Below, piece by piece: positions 1-10,585 of a stretch of DNA of 64,000 bases. The translations under genes were made by a program, and so were the position numbers. The stretch lies in NCBI RefSeq assembly GCF_025717675.1, contig NZ_JAJIRT010000003.1, positions 372,001 to 436,000 of the forward strand. The letters are read 5' to 3'. Under the pieces are notes generated by a model. That model ran no database searches. It had not been told where the DNA came from and was given only the letters and a program-made list of their open reading frames with translations. The first letter of the stretch is position 1; every line of letters begins with the position of its first letter. Source of the stretch: Paucibacter sp. DJ2R-2 (GTDB taxonomy: Bacteria > Pseudomonadota > Gammaproteobacteria > Burkholderiales > Burkholderiaceae_C).

Positions 1-494
1 CCGCCTGGGCCAGCCTGGATGAAGTCAAGTTCGCGCCGACCCTGCGTTTGGCAGCGCAGTGGCAGGTCGAGCGGTTCAACGTGGAGCTCAGCAGCAGCTC
101 TCGCCTGGGGACGCTGAGCCGCGGCGCGGCTGGCAGCAAGAACAAGAAGGGTGGGCACAGTGTGCAGCTCGATGCCAGCTATGGCTTGTTGGCCACGCCT
201 GGCCTGGCCTTGGCCGCCGGCGTCAGCGTCGAGGCCATGGATGCCCGCCTGGGCCAGGCCTTGTTCGGCGTCGATGCGAGCCAGGCTGCCAGCAGCAAGC
301 TGCGCGTGCACAGCGTCCGTGCAGGAGTGGCCAGCGCCGGCGTCTTTGCTCAAGCTCAGGTGCCGCTGGACAGGGATTGGAACTTCAGCGCCCGCATGGG
401 CTTGCAGAGCTTGCGCGGCGATGCCGGCAACAGCCCCTTGGTTCAGAAGCGCCGCCAGCCAACGCTGGCGATGAGCTTCAGCCGCGCTTTCTGA
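1..494 (+). CDS. MipA/OmpV family outer-membrane protein, 3' part only
   Basis: The reading frame is open from the window edge (codons in phase with base 3) to the TGA at 492-494, so only the last ~163 residues are seen. The tail has the alternating pattern of an outer-membrane barrel, a LFGVDASQAASS segment and a GDAGNSPLV segment close to the end, and it finishes on Phe. These match the C-terminal part of MipA/OmpV (MltA-interacting) proteins, whose barrel ends in strands carrying LFGV and a GDA..SP(I/L)V loop. The family lies in the outer membrane and has been linked to murein-synthesis scaffolding. The N-terminus and signal peptide lie outside the window. The family call is fairly firm; the precise role is not known. 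Confidence 0.75.
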   Translation, partial: AWASLDEVKFAPTLRLAAQWQVERFNVELSSSSRLGTLSRGAAGSKNKKGGHSVQLDASYGLLATPGLALAAGVSVEAMDARLGQALFGVDASQAASSKLRVHSVRAGVASAGVFAQAQVPLDRDWNFSARMGLQSLRGDAGNSPLVQKRRQPTLAMSFSRAF

Positions 495-503
495 GCCCGG
501 TGC

Positions 504-1478
504 TCAGGGCAAGGCCTGACCCCGCGCACAGACAAACAGCCGGTACCAATCCTCGCGGCTGAGTTGCACCTGAGTCGCGGCACCGCAGGCCCGGATGCGT
601 TCGGGCTGGCTGCTGCCGATCACGGGCTGGATGCCGGCCGGGTGCCTCAGCAGCCAGGCCAAGACGATGCTTTCGGGTGCCACCTGGTGCTGGTTGGCCA
701 GTTCGCGCACCAGGGCGGTGCCGGCCTGAGCGATGCGATCGTCGGCCGCTGCCGCGCCACTGAAGCGGCCTTGGGCGAGCGGGCTCCAGGCTTGCAGCTG
801 CACGCCCTCGGCCTGGCAATGCTGCAAGGTGCCGGCCCAGGGCAGGGCGGCGCCACTTTGGCCATCATTGAAGCTGGCATCCTGGGCCAGCCAGTCCAGC
901 TTGCCCAGGCTCATTTCCAGCTGGTTGGCGACCAGAGGCTGGTCCAGCGCCCTTTGCAGCCAGCGCATCTGGCTGGTCTGCATATTCGAAACGCCGAAGT
1001 GGCGCACCTGGCCGCGGCTCTGCAGCAGGCGAAAGGCCTCGGCAATTTCCTCGGGCTCCATCAGCGGGTCCGGCCGGTGCAAGAGCAGCAAGTCGAGGTA
1101 CTCGGTGCCCAGCCTCTCCAGGCTGGCTTGCACCGAGGCGATGATGTGCTCGGCCGACAGGTCATAACGCCCTGGCCCCGCGTCATCGGCAAAGCGGATA
1201 CCGCATTTGCTCTGCAGGATGATGCCGTCACGCAGAGAAGGCTGGCGGCGCAGCAGGGCGCCGAAACAGCGCTCGGCCCGGCCGCGTTTGTAGATGTCGG
1301 CATGGTCGAAGACGGTGATGCCGATGGACTGTGCCGCTTCCAGCGCCGCATGGGCTTGGGCGATGTCGGCCTCGCCGATGTCCTGGGCGTCCCAGGGGCC
1401 GCCCAAGCTCATGCAGCCCAGGACCAGGCGGCTGCTGCCGGGCAGAAAATGGTTCAGCGGTAGAGGCGTGGGCGTCAT
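504..1478 (-). CDS. Aldo/keto reductase, YdhF-like
   Basis: A 324-residue NADPH-dependent oxidoreductase of the (beta/alpha)8 aldo/keto reductase superfamily. The catalytic tetrad can be read: Asp58 and Tyr63 in FDHADIY, Lys91 in LQSKCGI and His134 in LLLLHRPDPL. FGVSN near the middle and the C-terminal PVIGSSQPER nucleotide-binding segment are also typical. The LVLGCMSLGG start and overall pattern resemble E. coli YdhF. It converges on the MipA gene with a 9-base gap and lies downstream of the phosphofructokinase gene on the same strand, 80 bases away. The physiological substrate cannot be told from sequence. Confidence 0.88.
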   Translation of the reverse strand: MTPTPLPLNHFLPGSSRLVLGCMSLGGPWDAQDIGEADIAQAHAALEAAQSIGITVFDHADIYKRGRAERCFGALLRRQPSLRDGIILQSKCGIRFADDAGPGRYDLSAEHIIASVQASLERLGTEYLDLLLLHRPDPLMEPEEIAEAFRLLQSRGQVRHFGVSNMQTSQMRWLQRALDQPLVANQLEMSLGKLDWLAQDASFNDGQSGAALPWAGTLQHCQAEGVQLQAWSPLAQGRFSGAAAADDRIAQAGTALVRELANQHQVAPESIVLAWLLRHPAGIQPVIGSSQPERIRACGAATQVQLSREDWYRLFVCARGQALP

Positions 1479-1559
1479 GGTTCAGCGATGCGATGCGATG
1501 CGGGGTGGAGTGAGCCGCTGACTGTAAGGAAGCCGGGCGCAGGAACGGTCAGGATGGAA

Positions 1560-2786
1560 TCAGCTGCGATTCAGGATCTTGGGCACCGCATTGGGCCGCA
1601 GGCGGAAGGCGTCCGGCATGCCCGAGCCCAGCAGCGGGCGCAGATAGAGGCGGAAGGCGTCGGTGATGTTGGTGCCGCAGGGGCTGATGAATTCGTCTTC
1701 CATCACCCGGGTCTTGCCGGCCACATCGGCCAGGGGCAGCAGCTCGTAGTCCACCGAGTAGGTGCCGCTGCGCTTGATGGCCACCGAACCCGAAGTTCGC
1801 CCGCCGGCGCCGTGGAAGGCGAACTGCACGGCCTTCTCGCCGACTTCGCGCGCTTCGCGCTGGTCCACGTCCGAGACGCAGCCGATGAAGCTGCGCTGCA
1901 GATAGCCGAAGGTATCGCCGCGCACGCGCTTGATGCCCAGCCGGCTCTTGATCTCCTCACACAGCAGATCGGCCAGGGCGCCATTGCCCGAGAGCTGCAC
2001 ATTGCCGTGGGCGTCGCGCTCCAGGTCTTTGGCCAGTTGGGCGGCGATGGGCTGGCCGCTGGCATCGTGAATACCTTCGGACACGGCGATCACACAGCGG
2101 CCGTAGCGTTCATACATGGCCTTCACATCGGCCAGGAAGCGATCGAGCTCGAACACCCGCTCGGGCAGGTAGATCAGGTGCGGGCCGTCGTCGGGAAACT
2201 TTTTGCCCAGGGCCGCGGCGGCGGTCAGGAAGCCGGCATGGCGGCCCATGACCACACCGACGTAGACGCCGGGCAGGGCGGCGTTGTCGAGGTTGGCGCC
2301 GGCAAAAGCCTGGGCCACGAAGCGCGCGGCGGAAGGAAAGCCGGGCGTGTGGTCGTTCAGCACCAGGTCGTTGTCAATCGTCTTGGGGATGTGGATGCAG
2401 CGCAGCGGGTAGTTCGCGGCTGCAGCCTCCTCGCTGATGATGCGCGTGCTGTCCGAGGAGTCGTTGCCGCCGATATTGAAGAAATGCGTGATGCCGTGGG
2501 CCTGCAGCACCTGGAAGATCTTGTGGCAGTAGGCGGCATCGGGTTTGTCGCGGGTGGAGCCCAAGGCTGAGGAGGGCGTCTGCGCCACCAACTCCAGGTT
2601 GTGGCTGGTTTCCTGGGCCAGGTCGACAAAGTCTTCAGTGAGGATGCCGCGCACGCCGTGGCGGGCGCCATAGATGGCGGCCACACCGGCCTGGCGGCGG
2701 GCTTCCAGCACCACGCCGACCATGGATTGATTGATGACGGCAGTCGGGCCGCCGCCCTGGGTGACGAGAATCTTGCAGGGGCTCAT
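1560..2786 (-). CDS. pfp: 6-phosphofructokinase, probably pyrophosphate-dependent
   Basis: A 408-residue cytosolic PfkA-superfamily enzyme that phosphorylates fructose 6-phosphate. The N-terminal glycine-rich phosphate loop (TQGGGPTAVIN) and the substrate segment PKTIDND are plain. Two positions that discriminate the phosphoryl donor read as the PPi type: the GGDG of ATP enzymes is GGND here (residues 106-109, second Asp at the donor-specificity site), and Lys135 precedes TIDND where ATP enzymes usually have Gly. Substrate motif MGRHAGF is present. A PPi enzyme would make the step reversible and fit organisms lacking classical ATP-Pfk. Start ATG at 2784-2786 gives MSPCKILVTQGGG. Donor choice is inferred from motifs, not shown. 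Confidence 0.85.
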   Translation of the reverse strand: MSPCKILVTQGGGPTAVINQSMVGVVLEARRQAGVAAIYGARHGVRGILTEDFVDLAQETSHNLELVAQTPSSALGSTRDKPDAAYCHKIFQVLQAHGITHFFNIGGNDSSDSTRIISEEAAAANYPLRCIHIPKTIDNDLVLNDHTPGFPSAARFVAQAFAGANLDNAALPGVYVGVVMGRHAGFLTAAAALGKKFPDDGPHLIYLPERVFELDRFLADVKAMYERYGRCVIAVSEGIHDASGQPIAAQLAKDLERDAHGNVQLSGNGALADLLCEEIKSRLGIKRVRGDTFGYLQRSFIGCVSDVDQREAREVGEKAVQFAFHGAGGRTSGSVAIKRSGTYSVDYELLPLADVAGKTRVMEDEFISPCGTNITDAFRLYLRPLLGSGMPDAFRLRPNAVPKILNRS

Positions 2787-3116
2787 GAGGTGCTCCGGTG
2801 ACGGTGGCAGGCGGCGAACGCAGCCCGGCCATGGGGCTTGATTGTGCGGCAGCTCAGGCCAGGTTTTCGCGAGCTTGTGGCTCGCGACTCAGCCGCCCAG
2901 TAGCTGCTGCACTTGATCGGACGCCTCAGCACGGTCTATGGAGGCCGGGACCTCATCGGGGCGCAGTGCACGTGTCAGACAAAGCCGCGTGTGCCGTCGG
3001 CTTCTTGCATTAGCGGTTCTAATCGAACTGAAGAGGCAGAAATGCCGCTTCCCATCGGCCGACATAGCTCGTACAAAGAGACACCTCAACTCGGCCACAG
3101 AGCCACGGAGACAGAC
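2787..3116. other. Intergenic region between divergent pfp and ald
   Basis: This 330-base gap carries no convincing gene. It should hold the promoters of both divergent neighbours. The only clear structure is a perfect inverted repeat at 2867-2887 with 8-base arms (TCGCGAGC / GCTCGCGA) around a 5-base loop. It is not followed by a T-run on either strand, so it looks more like an operator or a folded leader than a terminator. A GGAGA ribosome-binding site stands before the ald ATG. Confidence 0.6.
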
Positions 3117-4232
3117 ATGCTGATCGGTTGCCCCAAGGAAATCAAGAACCATGAATACCGTGTCGGCCTGACGCCGGCCAGCGTGCGCGAGCTGAGCAGC
3201 CGCGGCCACCAGGTGCTGGTGCAGGCGGGGGCTGGCGCCGCCATTGGCCTCAGTGACGAGCAGTATGTGGCCGCCGGCGCCGCGATCGAGGCCGACGCGG
3301 CCCGCATCTTCGCCAAGGCGGACATGATCGTGAAGGTCAAGGAGCCGCAGCCGCAGGAATGCGCCATGCTGCGGGAAGGTCAGATTCTCTACACCTATCT
3401 GCATTTGGCACCGGACCCCGAGCAGACGGCGGCCTTGGTCAAGAGCGGCGCCATCTGCATCGCCTACGAAACCGTCACCGGGGTCGGCGGCGGCTTGCCC
3501 CTGCTGGCACCCATGAGCGAAGTGGCTGGCCGAATGTCCATTCAAGCCGGCGCTGCCCATCTGGAGAAGAGCAAGGGCGGCATGGGCATCCTGCTGGGCG
3601 GCGTGCCCGGCGTGGCCCCGGGCCATGTGGTGATCTTGGGCGCCGGCGTGGTCGGCACCCATGCGCTGCAGATGGCCGTGGGCCTGGGCGCGCGAGTGAC
3701 CGTGCTGGACAAGAATGTCGACCGCCTGCGTCAGCTGGATCTGGTGTTTGGCAACCGCATCTGCACCCAGTACTCGAACGTCGCCAGTGTCGAGGAGGCG
3801 GTGCTGAGCGCCGACCTGGTCATCGGTGGTGTGCTGATCCCCGGCGCGGCGGCGCCCAAGCTGGTGACCCGCTCCATGGTCTCGCGCATGAAAAAGGGCG
3901 CTGTGGTGGTCGATGTGGCCATCGACCAGGGCGGCTGCTTCGAGACTTCGCACGCCACCACCCATGCCGAGCCGACCTTTTTGGTCGACGGTGTGGTCCA
4001 TTACTGCGTCGCCAATATGCCGGGTGCGGTCGCTCGCACCTCGACCTTTGCGCTGAACAATGCCACCATAGGGCACGCCGTGGCATTGGCCGACAAGGGC
4101 TGGAAGCAGGCCTTGATCGACAACCCGCATCTCTGCGCCGGCCTCAACGTGGCCCGGGGTCATGTCACCTATGAAGCGGTGGCCCGTGACCTCGGCTACG
4201 AGTATGTGCCGGCCGAGGCTTTGTTCGACTGA
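3117..4232 (+). CDS. ald: Alanine dehydrogenase
   Basis: A 371-residue cytosolic enzyme, exactly the usual family length, that interconverts L-alanine with pyruvate and ammonia using NAD. The start [20 protein letters not shown] is the classic Ald N-terminus; VKVKEPQ (substrate-binding Lys region) and YLHLA (catalytic His region) follow. The Rossmann motif ILGAGVVG lies near residue 175 and the [16 protein letters not shown] segment near the C-terminus. The frame is open upstream, but the ATG at 3117 is chosen because it has a GGAGA site 5' and fixes the family length. It is divergent from pfp, placing both genes at the pyruvate/triose end of central metabolism. No Lrp-type regulator gene is adjacent. 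Confidence 0.97.
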   Translation: MLIGCPKEIKNHEYRVGLTPASVRELSSRGHQVLVQAGAGAAIGLSDEQYVAAGAAIEADAARIFAKADMIVKVKEPQPQECAMLREGQILYTYLHLAPDPEQTAALVKSGAICIAYETVTGVGGGLPLLAPMSEVAGRMSIQAGAAHLEKSKGGMGILLGGVPGVAPGHVVILGAGVVGTHALQMAVGLGARVTVLDKNVDRLRQLDLVFGNRICTQYSNVASVEEAVLSADLVIGGVLIPGAAAPKLVTRSMVSRMKKGAVVVDVAIDQGGCFETSHATTHAEPTFLVDGVVHYCVANMPGAVARTSTFALNNATIGHAVALADKGWKQALIDNPHLCAGLNVARGHVTYEAVARDLGYEYVPAEALFD

Positions 4233-4309
4233 TCGATCGATCAAGCGAACGGCGAACGCCGGCGGCGAGGCCCGCATCATCTGATTTCGTTCAACCCAGG
4301 AGGTTTCTC

Positions 4310-4621
4310 ATGTCCAGCATCAACCAATCCCAGAAAGACCGTTTGATGGACGATCTGCATGCGGTCGTCGCCGAGGCCGAAAGCCTGTTGCGGGCGACCG
4401 CCGGTTCGGCGAGCGAGGGCGCCAGCGAACTGCGCGCCAAGGTGCAGGCCAGCCTGGACCGTGCCAAGCGAAATCTTCATGATCTGCAGGATGCCGCTGT
4501 CGACAAGGCCAAGGCCGCCGGCCGGGCGACCGACCACTATGTGCATGAGAACCCCTGGCAGTCGATCGGCGTGGCGGCCGGCGTCGGCCTGTTGCTGGGC
4601 ATGTTGATCGCCCGGCGCTAA
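4310..4621 (+). CDS. ElaB/YqjD family membrane-anchored protein (DUF883)
   Basis: A 103-residue protein with a long charged, heptad-like helical region (residues ~5-80, rich in Ala, Glu, Lys) and one C-terminal membrane helix ending in arginines (GVGLLLGMLIARR). This is the ElaB/YqjD layout. In E. coli such C-tail-anchored proteins associate with ribosomes at the inner membrane in stationary phase. An excellent AGGAGG site lies 8 bases before the ATG. In E. coli yqjD is followed by yqjE and yqjK; here the counterparts lie at 7185 and 7614, beyond an opposite-strand gene. Confidence 0.88.
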   Translation: MSSINQSQKDRLMDDLHAVVAEAESLLRATAGSASEGASELRAKVQASLDRAKRNLHDLQDAAVDKAKAAGRATDHYVHENPWQSIGVAAGVGLLLGMLIARR

Positions 4622-4667
4622 GGGGCGCTAAAGGCCTGAGGCCGAGCAGCGCGCTCGGCCTCATGAG

Positions 4668-4710
4668 CAAAAAAAGCCCCGCGGCCTGAGGGCCTGCGGG
4701 GCTTTCTATT
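4668..4710. terminator. Bidirectional rho-independent terminator
   Basis: A perfect 10-base stem, AAAGCCCCGC (4673-4682) with GCGGGGCTTT (4696-4705), with A-rich sequence on the left and T-rich on the right. It suits both the ElaB/YqjD gene (+) and the convergent phosphodiesterase gene (-). A further 10-base hairpin (GAGGCCGAGC / GCTCGGCCTC) sits just upstream at 4638-4662. Confidence 0.85.
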
Positions 4711-4747
4711 CTTTGAACCGTTGACGAGGCGAAAAATTCGCCAGGTG

Positions 4748-7066
4748 TCAGGTCTTGCCTGGTGCCTGTTCCATCCAGCGCTCGAGCTGGTCGGCTTGCA
4801 TGGGGCGGGCGAACAGATAGCCCTGACCCTCATGGCAGCCCAGCTCCATCAGCTGTTGACGCTGCTCTTCAGTTTCGATGCCCTCGGCGATCACGGTCAG
4901 ATTGAGGCCGCGGCCGAGGTTGATCACCATCTGTGCAATCGTCGAGCCGGCGCTCGAGGTCTGTGCCTCGCGCACAAAGGCGCGGTCGATCTTGAGCCGG
5001 TCGACGTCGAGCTGGCGCAGATGGCTGAGCGAGGAGAAGCCGGTGCCAAAGTCGTCGATGGCCACGCTGACGCCGCAGCGCTTGATGTCAGCCAGGATGT
5101 GCATGACCAGTTCCGTGTCCTCCATGGCCATGGACTCGGTGATTTCGAGTTCGAGATTGCGCCCGTCCACGCCGGTGTCACGCAAGGCACTGCTCAGCAC
5201 GGCCATGAAGCCGGGGTGACGGAATTGCGCCAGCGAGACATTCACGCACATGCGGAAGTCCTGGTAACCGAGCTCAAGCATGCGTTTGAGCTGGTGGCAG
5301 GCGGTGCGCAGCACAAACTCGCCGATGCTGATGATCAGGCCGGACTTCTCCGCCAGCGGAATGAATTGGTCGGGCGGTACGAACTGACCCTCTTCGGTGC
5401 GCCAGCGCAGCAGTGCTTCTGCGCCCAGGGGCTGGCCATCGCTGAGCAGGACCTGGGGTTGGTAGACCACGAACAGGCGGTTTTCCTCGAAGCCGGCGCG
5501 CAAGCCCTTGAGCAGCTTGAAGCGCTCGCGTGCATCGGTGCCCATGGCAGAGGAGAAGTACTGCGAGGAGCCTCGGTGCTGGGACTTCGCCTGCTTGAGC
5601 GCGATCTGGGCGTCGAGCAGCAGCTCGGAGCCCACGGCTGCGGACTCGGCCAGGCGCACCAGGCCTGTGGTGGCGGACAGCTGCAGGCGTTCGCCGGCCA
5701 CCGAGAAGGGCTCCAGGAAGACCTGTTGGATGTTGTCGGCGCTGACTTGGTCGCTGGGGCCCAGCAGACCGAAGGTGTCGGCGCCGACCCGTGCCATGGC
5801 GGTGTTCAGACCCAGGGCTTCACCGAGGCGCAAGACCACGGCGCGCAGCACCTGGTCGCCAAAGTGGTGGCCGAAGGCGTCATTGATGTCGGAGAAGTCG
5901 TCGATGTCGATCAGGGCCAGGGTGACATCGGCGGGGTTTTTGAGGTTTTTGTCCAGCAACTCGACGAAGCGATTGCGGTTGGGCAGATGCAGCAGTTGGT
6001 CGTTGTAGGCTTGGTCCAGCAGCTGGCCATAGAGAACCACGTTCTCGAAACCGACCGAGATGTTGGAGCAGAAGGCGCGCAACAGCTGCTGGTCGGTTTC
6101 GCTGAGCTCGCGGCCGACGTCGACCAGGGCCGCCATCGGCCGGCCATTGCTCATGCCGAAATACAGGCAAGTGCCTTCGTCGTAGATGTTCTGGCGCTGG
6201 TCCAGGCATTGCTGCAGGCGCTCGCGCACCGTCTTGATCTGCACGGCCGAAAGCGGCGCATTGATCATGCCGCTGTACTGGCCGGCGGCGGCCACCACCC
6301 GCACCTCGGCGTCGGCTTCCATGCCGACCTGGGCGCAGACCAGGCCCTCCGGCAAGATGCCCAACATGGCGCAGAGCTGGGTCACCACGCCCTCAGCGAA
6401 ACGATGCAGGCCGCGCAAACGGCTCAGCTCGGTGCTGGCGTCGACAATCATCTCCAGCCCGCGCCGGTTGGCTTCCAGCGCGCAGATCTGCCGGTAGGAG
6501 CGGATCGCCGCTGTGAGCACCGTGTAGAGGCGGGTGCGGGTCAACTCGGACTTGGTCTTGTAGTCGTTGATGTCATAGGCCTGCACCGTCTCGATCTCGG
6601 GCGCATAACCCGGCTGGCCGGTGCGCAGGACGATGCGGGCGGCGCCGAGCTTGAGCTCGTCGCGGATGTAGCGCACCAGCTGCAGGCCGGCGTCTTCGGA
6701 CTCCATCACCACATCGAGCAGAACGACAGCCAGATCGGCTTCATTGGCCAGCACCTGGCGTGCTTCGGCGGCCGAGGTGGCATGCAGAAAACTCAGGGGC
6801 AGGCCTTCCACCAGAAGGCCTTGCATGGCCAGCTCGGTGGCCTTGTGAACATCGCCGTCGTCATCGACGATCAGAACCCGCCAGGGATGGATCAGGTGAG
6901 CATCGGTCGGGTCCGTTTGCTCGGGGCTGTCCAGAAATTCCAGCAGATCGTCGTCGTCTTCGTGATCGGGCTTGGCCGGACTGTTTGTCTCGCGCATGAG
7001 GGCCTGTGCTCCAGCCGATGGATTGACAATAGCTTGAGGGTATTTCATTCTGTACCCGGTCGCCAT
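4748..7066 (-). CDS. REC / degenerate GGDEF / EAL c-di-GMP phosphodiesterase
   Basis: A 772-residue soluble signalling protein. Order: an acidic N-terminal tail; a receiver domain (VLIVDDDGDVHK near residue 65, phosphoacceptor in VVLLDVVME, LRTGQPGYAP); a linker region resembling DUF3369; a GGDEF-like domain whose signature is RVGADTFGLL, so the cyclase site is lost; and a complete EAL domain (GAEALLRW, CVNVSLAQF, LEITESMAME, IDDFGTGFSSL, RLKIDRAFV, VIAEGIETEEQ, GYLFARPM). All EAL catalytic positions visible are kept, so it should hydrolyse c-di-GMP under phosphorylation control. The first ATG is used; ATGs at 7048 and 6997 are alternatives and ribosome-binding sites are weak. No cognate kinase is adjacent. 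Confidence 0.92.
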   Translation of the reverse strand: MATGYRMKYPQAIVNPSAGAQALMRETNSPAKPDHEDDDDLLEFLDSPEQTDPTDAHLIHPWRVLIVDDDGDVHKATELAMQGLLVEGLPLSFLHATSAAEARQVLANEADLAVVLLDVVMESEDAGLQLVRYIRDELKLGAARIVLRTGQPGYAPEIETVQAYDINDYKTKSELTRTRLYTVLTAAIRSYRQICALEANRRGLEMIVDASTELSRLRGLHRFAEGVVTQLCAMLGILPEGLVCAQVGMEADAEVRVVAAAGQYSGMINAPLSAVQIKTVRERLQQCLDQRQNIYDEGTCLYFGMSNGRPMAALVDVGRELSETDQQLLRAFCSNISVGFENVVLYGQLLDQAYNDQLLHLPNRNRFVELLDKNLKNPADVTLALIDIDDFSDINDAFGHHFGDQVLRAVVLRLGEALGLNTAMARVGADTFGLLGPSDQVSADNIQQVFLEPFSVAGERLQLSATTGLVRLAESAAVGSELLLDAQIALKQAKSQHRGSSQYFSSAMGTDARERFKLLKGLRAGFEENRLFVVYQPQVLLSDGQPLGAEALLRWRTEEGQFVPPDQFIPLAEKSGLIISIGEFVLRTACHQLKRMLELGYQDFRMCVNVSLAQFRHPGFMAVLSSALRDTGVDGRNLELEITESMAMEDTELVMHILADIKRCGVSVAIDDFGTGFSSLSHLRQLDVDRLKIDRAFVREAQTSSAGSTIAQMVINLGRGLNLTVIAEGIETEEQRQQLMELGCHEGQGYLFARPMQADQLERWMEQAPGKT

Positions 7067-7184
7067 GAGCGCAAGTGCCTATGTGGTGGTACTCACGATA
7101 CATGCAGTTTGAGTTTATAGAGCATTTGCCGGCTATGTGATCGCTGTAAATGCAATGCAAGATGGTCACATATGGGAGGCAAGC

Positions 7185-7607
7185 ATGAATGAAACCGGGC
7201 CCCGGCCTGAATCGCGACAAGAGGCCGGAGGTACTGCGGCGGCTGCGGGCCTTGGCGCCGGGCCTCTGGGGCGCCTGGCTCGTGTGCTCCTGGAGCTGCT
7301 GCAGACTCGGGTTGAACTGCTGTCCAGCGAGCTTGAAGCTGAGAAGCTTCGCCTGTTCGGCGCCCTGGTTCAGATGCTGCTCGCCCTCTTGATGGCCGGC
7401 GGTGCGCTGTTCATGTTCAGCTTGGCTGTTCTGCTGCTGAGCCCTGAAGGTTGGCGCTGGTTCAGTGGCCTGGTCTTGACGGTGATCTATGCAGGCCTGG
7501 CGGCTTGGGCCTGGTCCGGTGCGCGTGCGCAGCTGAGCCAGCCTTCGGGCTTGTTCGCGGCCAGCGCGGCTGAATTGGCGCGCGATCGCGCTGGTCTGGA
7601 AAGGTGA
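7185..7607 (+). CDS. YqjE-like (phage-holin-fold) membrane protein
   Basis: A 140-residue protein: a flexible Gly/Ala-rich N-terminus, a helix of LARVLLELLQTRVELLSSELEAEK type, two hydrophobic segments (residues ~66-88 and ~97-115), then a hydrophilic tail. The helix followed by paired membrane segments is the pattern of YqjE/'phage holin family' proteins found beside ElaB/YqjD genes. ATG at 7185 is preceded by a strong GGGAGG site; the frame is open further upstream without support. It is followed 6 bases later by the YqjK-like gene, so the two are cotranscribed. Function is unknown beyond membrane association. Confidence 0.8.
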   Translation: MNETGPRPESRQEAGGTAAAAGLGAGPLGRLARVLLELLQTRVELLSSELEAEKLRLFGALVQMLLALLMAGGALFMFSLAVLLLSPEGWRWFSGLVLTVIYAGLAAWAWSGARAQLSQPSGLFAASAAELARDRAGLER

Positions 7608-7613
7608 GCCGCC

Positions 7614-8015
7614 ATGTTGTTTCAGCGTGAACTGAATGAGCAGCAGCAGCGCCAACTGGCCTTGCGGCTGCGACACATCGAGCTGCGTGCCGAGCTGGCA
7701 GTGGCGCACCGTGATCTGCTCCAGCCCTTGCAGTTGGTCCAGGGCCTGATGGGCTCAGGGCCACGATTCCGTTCCGGCCTGTGGGGCGGCCTGGGCCTGG
7801 CGGCCGCGGCTTTGGCCTGGTACTTCAGAGGCGCAAGGTCGAGCGCTGGCAGCCTGGGTGCAAGCTTGAACTGGCTGCGCTTGGCCTTGCGGGTCGCACG
7901 CCTCTGGACCGCGGTCAAAGCCGAATTCAGGGCCGATTTCAGGCCTGAGGCGGCGGCAGATGGGCGAGGGCAGGGGCAGGGCGCGCGCCCTGCCGCCAGC
8001 GAAGCCGAGCTCTGA
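7614..8015 (+). CDS. YqjK-like small protein
   Basis: A 133-residue protein with an N-terminal charged helix containing RQLALRLRHIELRAELAV, a short hydrophobic stretch around residues 58-70 (LWGGLGLAAAALAWYF) and a basic, Ala-rich C-terminus. Its place directly after the YqjE-like gene, and the Arg/Gln-rich helix, suggest the YqjK family. Sequence conservation in that family is low, so position carries much of the argument. It ends 11 bases before the convergent ygiQ gene. Confidence 0.6.
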   Translation: MLFQRELNEQQQRQLALRLRHIELRAELAVAHRDLLQPLQLVQGLMGSGPRFRSGLWGGLGLAAAALAWYFRGARSSAGSLGASLNWLRLALRVARLWTAVKAEFRADFRPEAAADGRGQGQGARPAASEAEL

Positions 8016-8026
8016 CCGCCAGAGCT

Positions 8027-10450
<2,424 letters not shown>

Positions 10451-10585
10451 GGCGGCGGTTTCCAAAAGAGCAACCTGCGATTGTCCCAGGACTGCGGGCA
10501 AACCCGGCATCAGCCGTGAAATTTGCGGGGCTTTCTGTGTGGAAATGCAGGGGAGCGCTGGCCGTGCTGCCTGCACAGGCCCACG

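Noticed and set aside
1488..2570. Long plus-strand open frames opposite pfp, spoT, ppc, hemC and acrB
   Set aside because: They are mirror frames of well-identified genes, a usual by-product of high GC, with low-complexity His/Gln/Gly-rich translations.
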